From positions 1 through 7,093 of the forward strand of contig JAKAZP010000134.1 of the NCBI GenBank assembly GCA_021815905.1: a stretch of DNA of 7,093 bases, written 5' to 3'. The translations under genes were made by a program, and so were the position numbers. The notes under the pieces were generated by a model. It worked only from the letters and a program-made list of their open reading frames with translations, was not told where the DNA came from and ran no database searches. Within the stretch, counting starts at the first letter, position 1; each line of letters opens with the position of its first letter. Shown in pieces: positions 6,132-7,093 of the stretch. Origin of the DNA: Pseudomonadota bacterium (GTDB taxonomy: Bacteria > Pseudomonadota > Gammaproteobacteria > Steroidobacterales > Steroidobacteraceae).

Positions 6132-6253
6132 GTCAGCTCGCCGGCGAGGACGGCCAGCAGCCCCCCGGGCACCCACATCGCCATGCCGCCGAGCTCCTGG
6201 TCCATGACGGGGGAGACCGGCAGGAAGCGGCCGTGGACCGCGTACGTCGGCGT
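6128..6253 (-). pseudogene. Remnant resembling the C-terminus of CtaG-family cytochrome c oxidase assembly protein
   Basis: Between the pncA stop and the btuB promoter, a minus-strand frame ending with TGA at 6130-6128 encodes RFLPVSPVMDQELGGMAMW followed by VPGGLLAVLAGELT. The pattern SP-x-x-DQ-x-LGG-x-x-MWVPGGL is, from memory, the signature near the C-terminus of the caa3_CtaG family (PF09678), membrane proteins that help assemble copper sites of heme-copper oxidases. Whole proteins of this family are several hundred residues with multiple membrane helices; only about 35-40 codons are present, and the frame further upstream merely runs antiphase through pncA. No ribosome site precedes the internal ATG codons. 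A decayed gene or a breakpoint of an old deletion is the best reading; a chance ORF or a tiny functional peptide is less likely. Homology is recalled, not searched. Confidence 0.5.
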
Positions 6254-6258
6254 GCGGC

Positions 6259-6909
6259 TCAGCCGGCCGCGCGGATCCGCTCTCGCTCCGCCTCGATGCG
6301 ACCGCTGTCGGCGAGCTCCACGCCGGAGGCCGTCAGAGCCGCGCGGGCGCCCGCCACGGAGCCGTCCACGTCGATGCCGCGAGCGGCATCCTCGATGACG
6401 ATCGCCCGAAAGCCATCCCGCTGCGCATCCTCGGCGGAATAGCGCACGCAGAAGTCGAAGGCCAGACCGACGAGGAACACCCGTGCGACCCCGCGATCGC
6501 GCAGGTAGCCGCAAAGTCCCGTCCGGGTTCGATGGTCGTTCTCGTAGAAGGCGGAATATGAATCGATCCCGCGCCGGAAACCCTTGCGGATGATGAGCTG
6601 GGCGTGCGGAATGTCGAGCGCACGATGCAGCCGCGCCCCCTCGCTCCCCTGCACGCAGTGATCCGGCCAGAGAACCTGCTGCCCGTAGGAGACCGGAATG
6701 ACTTCGTAGGGCTTGCGGCCCGGATGCGCCGAGGCGAAGGATCGATGGTCGCGAGGATGCCAGTCCTGAGTCAGGACGACGTTGTCGAAGCGCGCGGCGA
6801 GGCGATTGACGAGTGGAATGATCTGCTCGGCGTGCGGCACCGCCAGCGCGCCGCCCTCGCAGAAGTCGTTCTGCACATCCACCACCAGAAGCACGTCGGA
6901 ATCGAGCAT
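6259..6909 (-). CDS. pncA: Nicotinamidase / pyrazinamidase (NAD salvage)
   Basis: A 216-residue cytosolic cysteine hydrolase of the isochorismatase fold, normal length for PncA. It converts nicotinamide to nicotinate and ammonia, feeding the Preiss-Handler route to NAD; such enzymes typically also hydrolyse pyrazinamide. The catalytic triad is present: D11 in VVDVQNDFCEGG, K109 in IIRKGF, and C154 in GLAFDFCV. The metal site is D49 and H51 in TQDWHP and H84 in WPDHCVQG, which together with the DSYSAF segment (116-121) separates PncA from other isochorismatase relatives. The ATG at 6909 follows AGGAGG with a 9-base gap, and a TATAAT lies at 6941-6936, giving a very short leader. Downstream on the same strand lies the CtaG-like remnant, then the btuB leader; read-through into btuB is possible, but btuB appears to have its own promoter. 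Confidence 0.94.
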   Translation of the reverse strand: MLDSDVLLVVDVQNDFCEGGALAVPHAEQIIPLVNRLAARFDNVVLTQDWHPRDHRSFASAHPGRKPYEVIPVSYGQQVLWPDHCVQGSEGARLHRALDIPHAQLIIRKGFRRGIDSYSAFYENDHRTRTGLCGYLRDRGVARVFLVGLAFDFCVRYSAEDAQRDGFRAIVIEDAARGIDVDGSVAGARAALTASGVELADSGRIEAERERIRAAG

Positions 6910-6935
6910 CGGCTGCGCCCTCCTCGGACGAAGCC

Positions 6936-6941
6936 ATTATA
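6936..6941 (-). promoter_or_regulatory. Probable -10 element of pncA
   Basis: The minus strand reads TATAAT, 6/6 to the sigma-70 -10 consensus. The start site would fall near 6929, about 5 bases before the AGGAGG ribosome site (6924-6919). No convincing -35 is seen at 16-18 bp. The following bases GGCT repeat the context of the -10 upstream of the DUF1820 gene. Confidence 0.5.
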
Positions 6942-6944
6942 GAT

Positions 6945-7093
6945 TCCGGTGCCTGCGGACGCTCTCGCCCCCGGGCCGCCCGAAGCGGCGCATCGCCGTC
7001 AGCCGGCGGCCGCGGGCATCGTCCCGCGCGGGCAACATCGGTCGACGTGGAGCCGACCGCGGACGGGCGCCTGAGGATCACCTGCGACTCCGT
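6945..7093. other. Right edge: no gene supported
   Basis: This GC-rich stretch is open in several frames, but none has a convincing start with a ribosome site or a recognisable protein pattern. One plus-strand frame (ending about 7041-7091 with VDVEPTADGRLRITCDS) looks more protein-like than the others, and one minus-strand frame runs from the edge to a TAA at 6939-6937, so a neighbouring gene may begin or end here. It is too short to decide. Confidence 0.3.

Noticed and set aside
6937..7093. C-terminal end of a minus-strand gene upstream of pncA (frame ending RRHRNL)
   Set aside because: About 50 codons open in GC-rich DNA is not informative, the translation is arginine-rich, and no family pattern is recognisable.

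Overview
The window is about 7.1 kb of GC-rich DNA that looks chromosomal and proteobacterial, most likely gammaproteobacterial. Supporting signs are a DUF1820 protein, a type VI secretion FHA protein, an outer-membrane TonB-dependent receptor, a twin-arginine (Tat) signal, and E. coli-like -10/-35 hexamers and Shine-Dalgarno sites. I see no transposase, integrase, CRISPR array, tRNA or rRNA.

Layout from left to right. (1) 1-211, minus: the N-terminal 70 codons of a DUF1820 protein, cut by the window edge. (2) 332-1558, plus: a TagH-like FHA protein of the type VI secretion system, divergent from the DUF1820 gene across a 120-bp spacer holding overlapping -10 elements on both strands. No other T6SS gene is visible. 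(3) 1646-2542 and 2621-3847, plus: a Tat-exported dienelactone-hydrolase-like protein followed after 78 bp by a family III (CaiB/BaiF) CoA-transferase. They may be co-transcribed, but their substrates cannot be read from sequence. (4) 3852-5810, minus: a BtuB-like TonB-dependent receptor that converges tail-to-tail on the CoA-transferase with 4 bp between stop codons. (5) 5811-6131, minus: the receptor's control region. It holds a complete canonical cobalamin riboswitch (about 5931-6096), a consensus TTGACA -35 placed so that transcription would begin at the first base of the aptamer, a stem-loop whose arm can alternatively pair with an aptamer loop, and a perfect 7+1+7 palindrome just upstream of the start codon. 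This identifies the receptor as a likely corrinoid importer repressed by its own ligand. (6) 6128-6253, minus: a short fragment resembling the C-terminus of the CtaG family (caa3-type oxidase assembly), probably a gene remnant. (7) 6259-6909, minus: nicotinamidase PncA with all catalytic and metal residues, its own -10 element and a strong Shine-Dalgarno. (8) 6945-7093: nothing that can be called confidently.

The best-supported functional unit is the riboswitch plus TonB receptor module. The rest is a mosaic of independent transcription units rather than one pathway. I found no convincing wholly new system. The most interesting points are the detailed architecture of the B12 leader, the CtaG-like remnant that supplies the receptor promoter's -35, and the isolated, divergent TagH.
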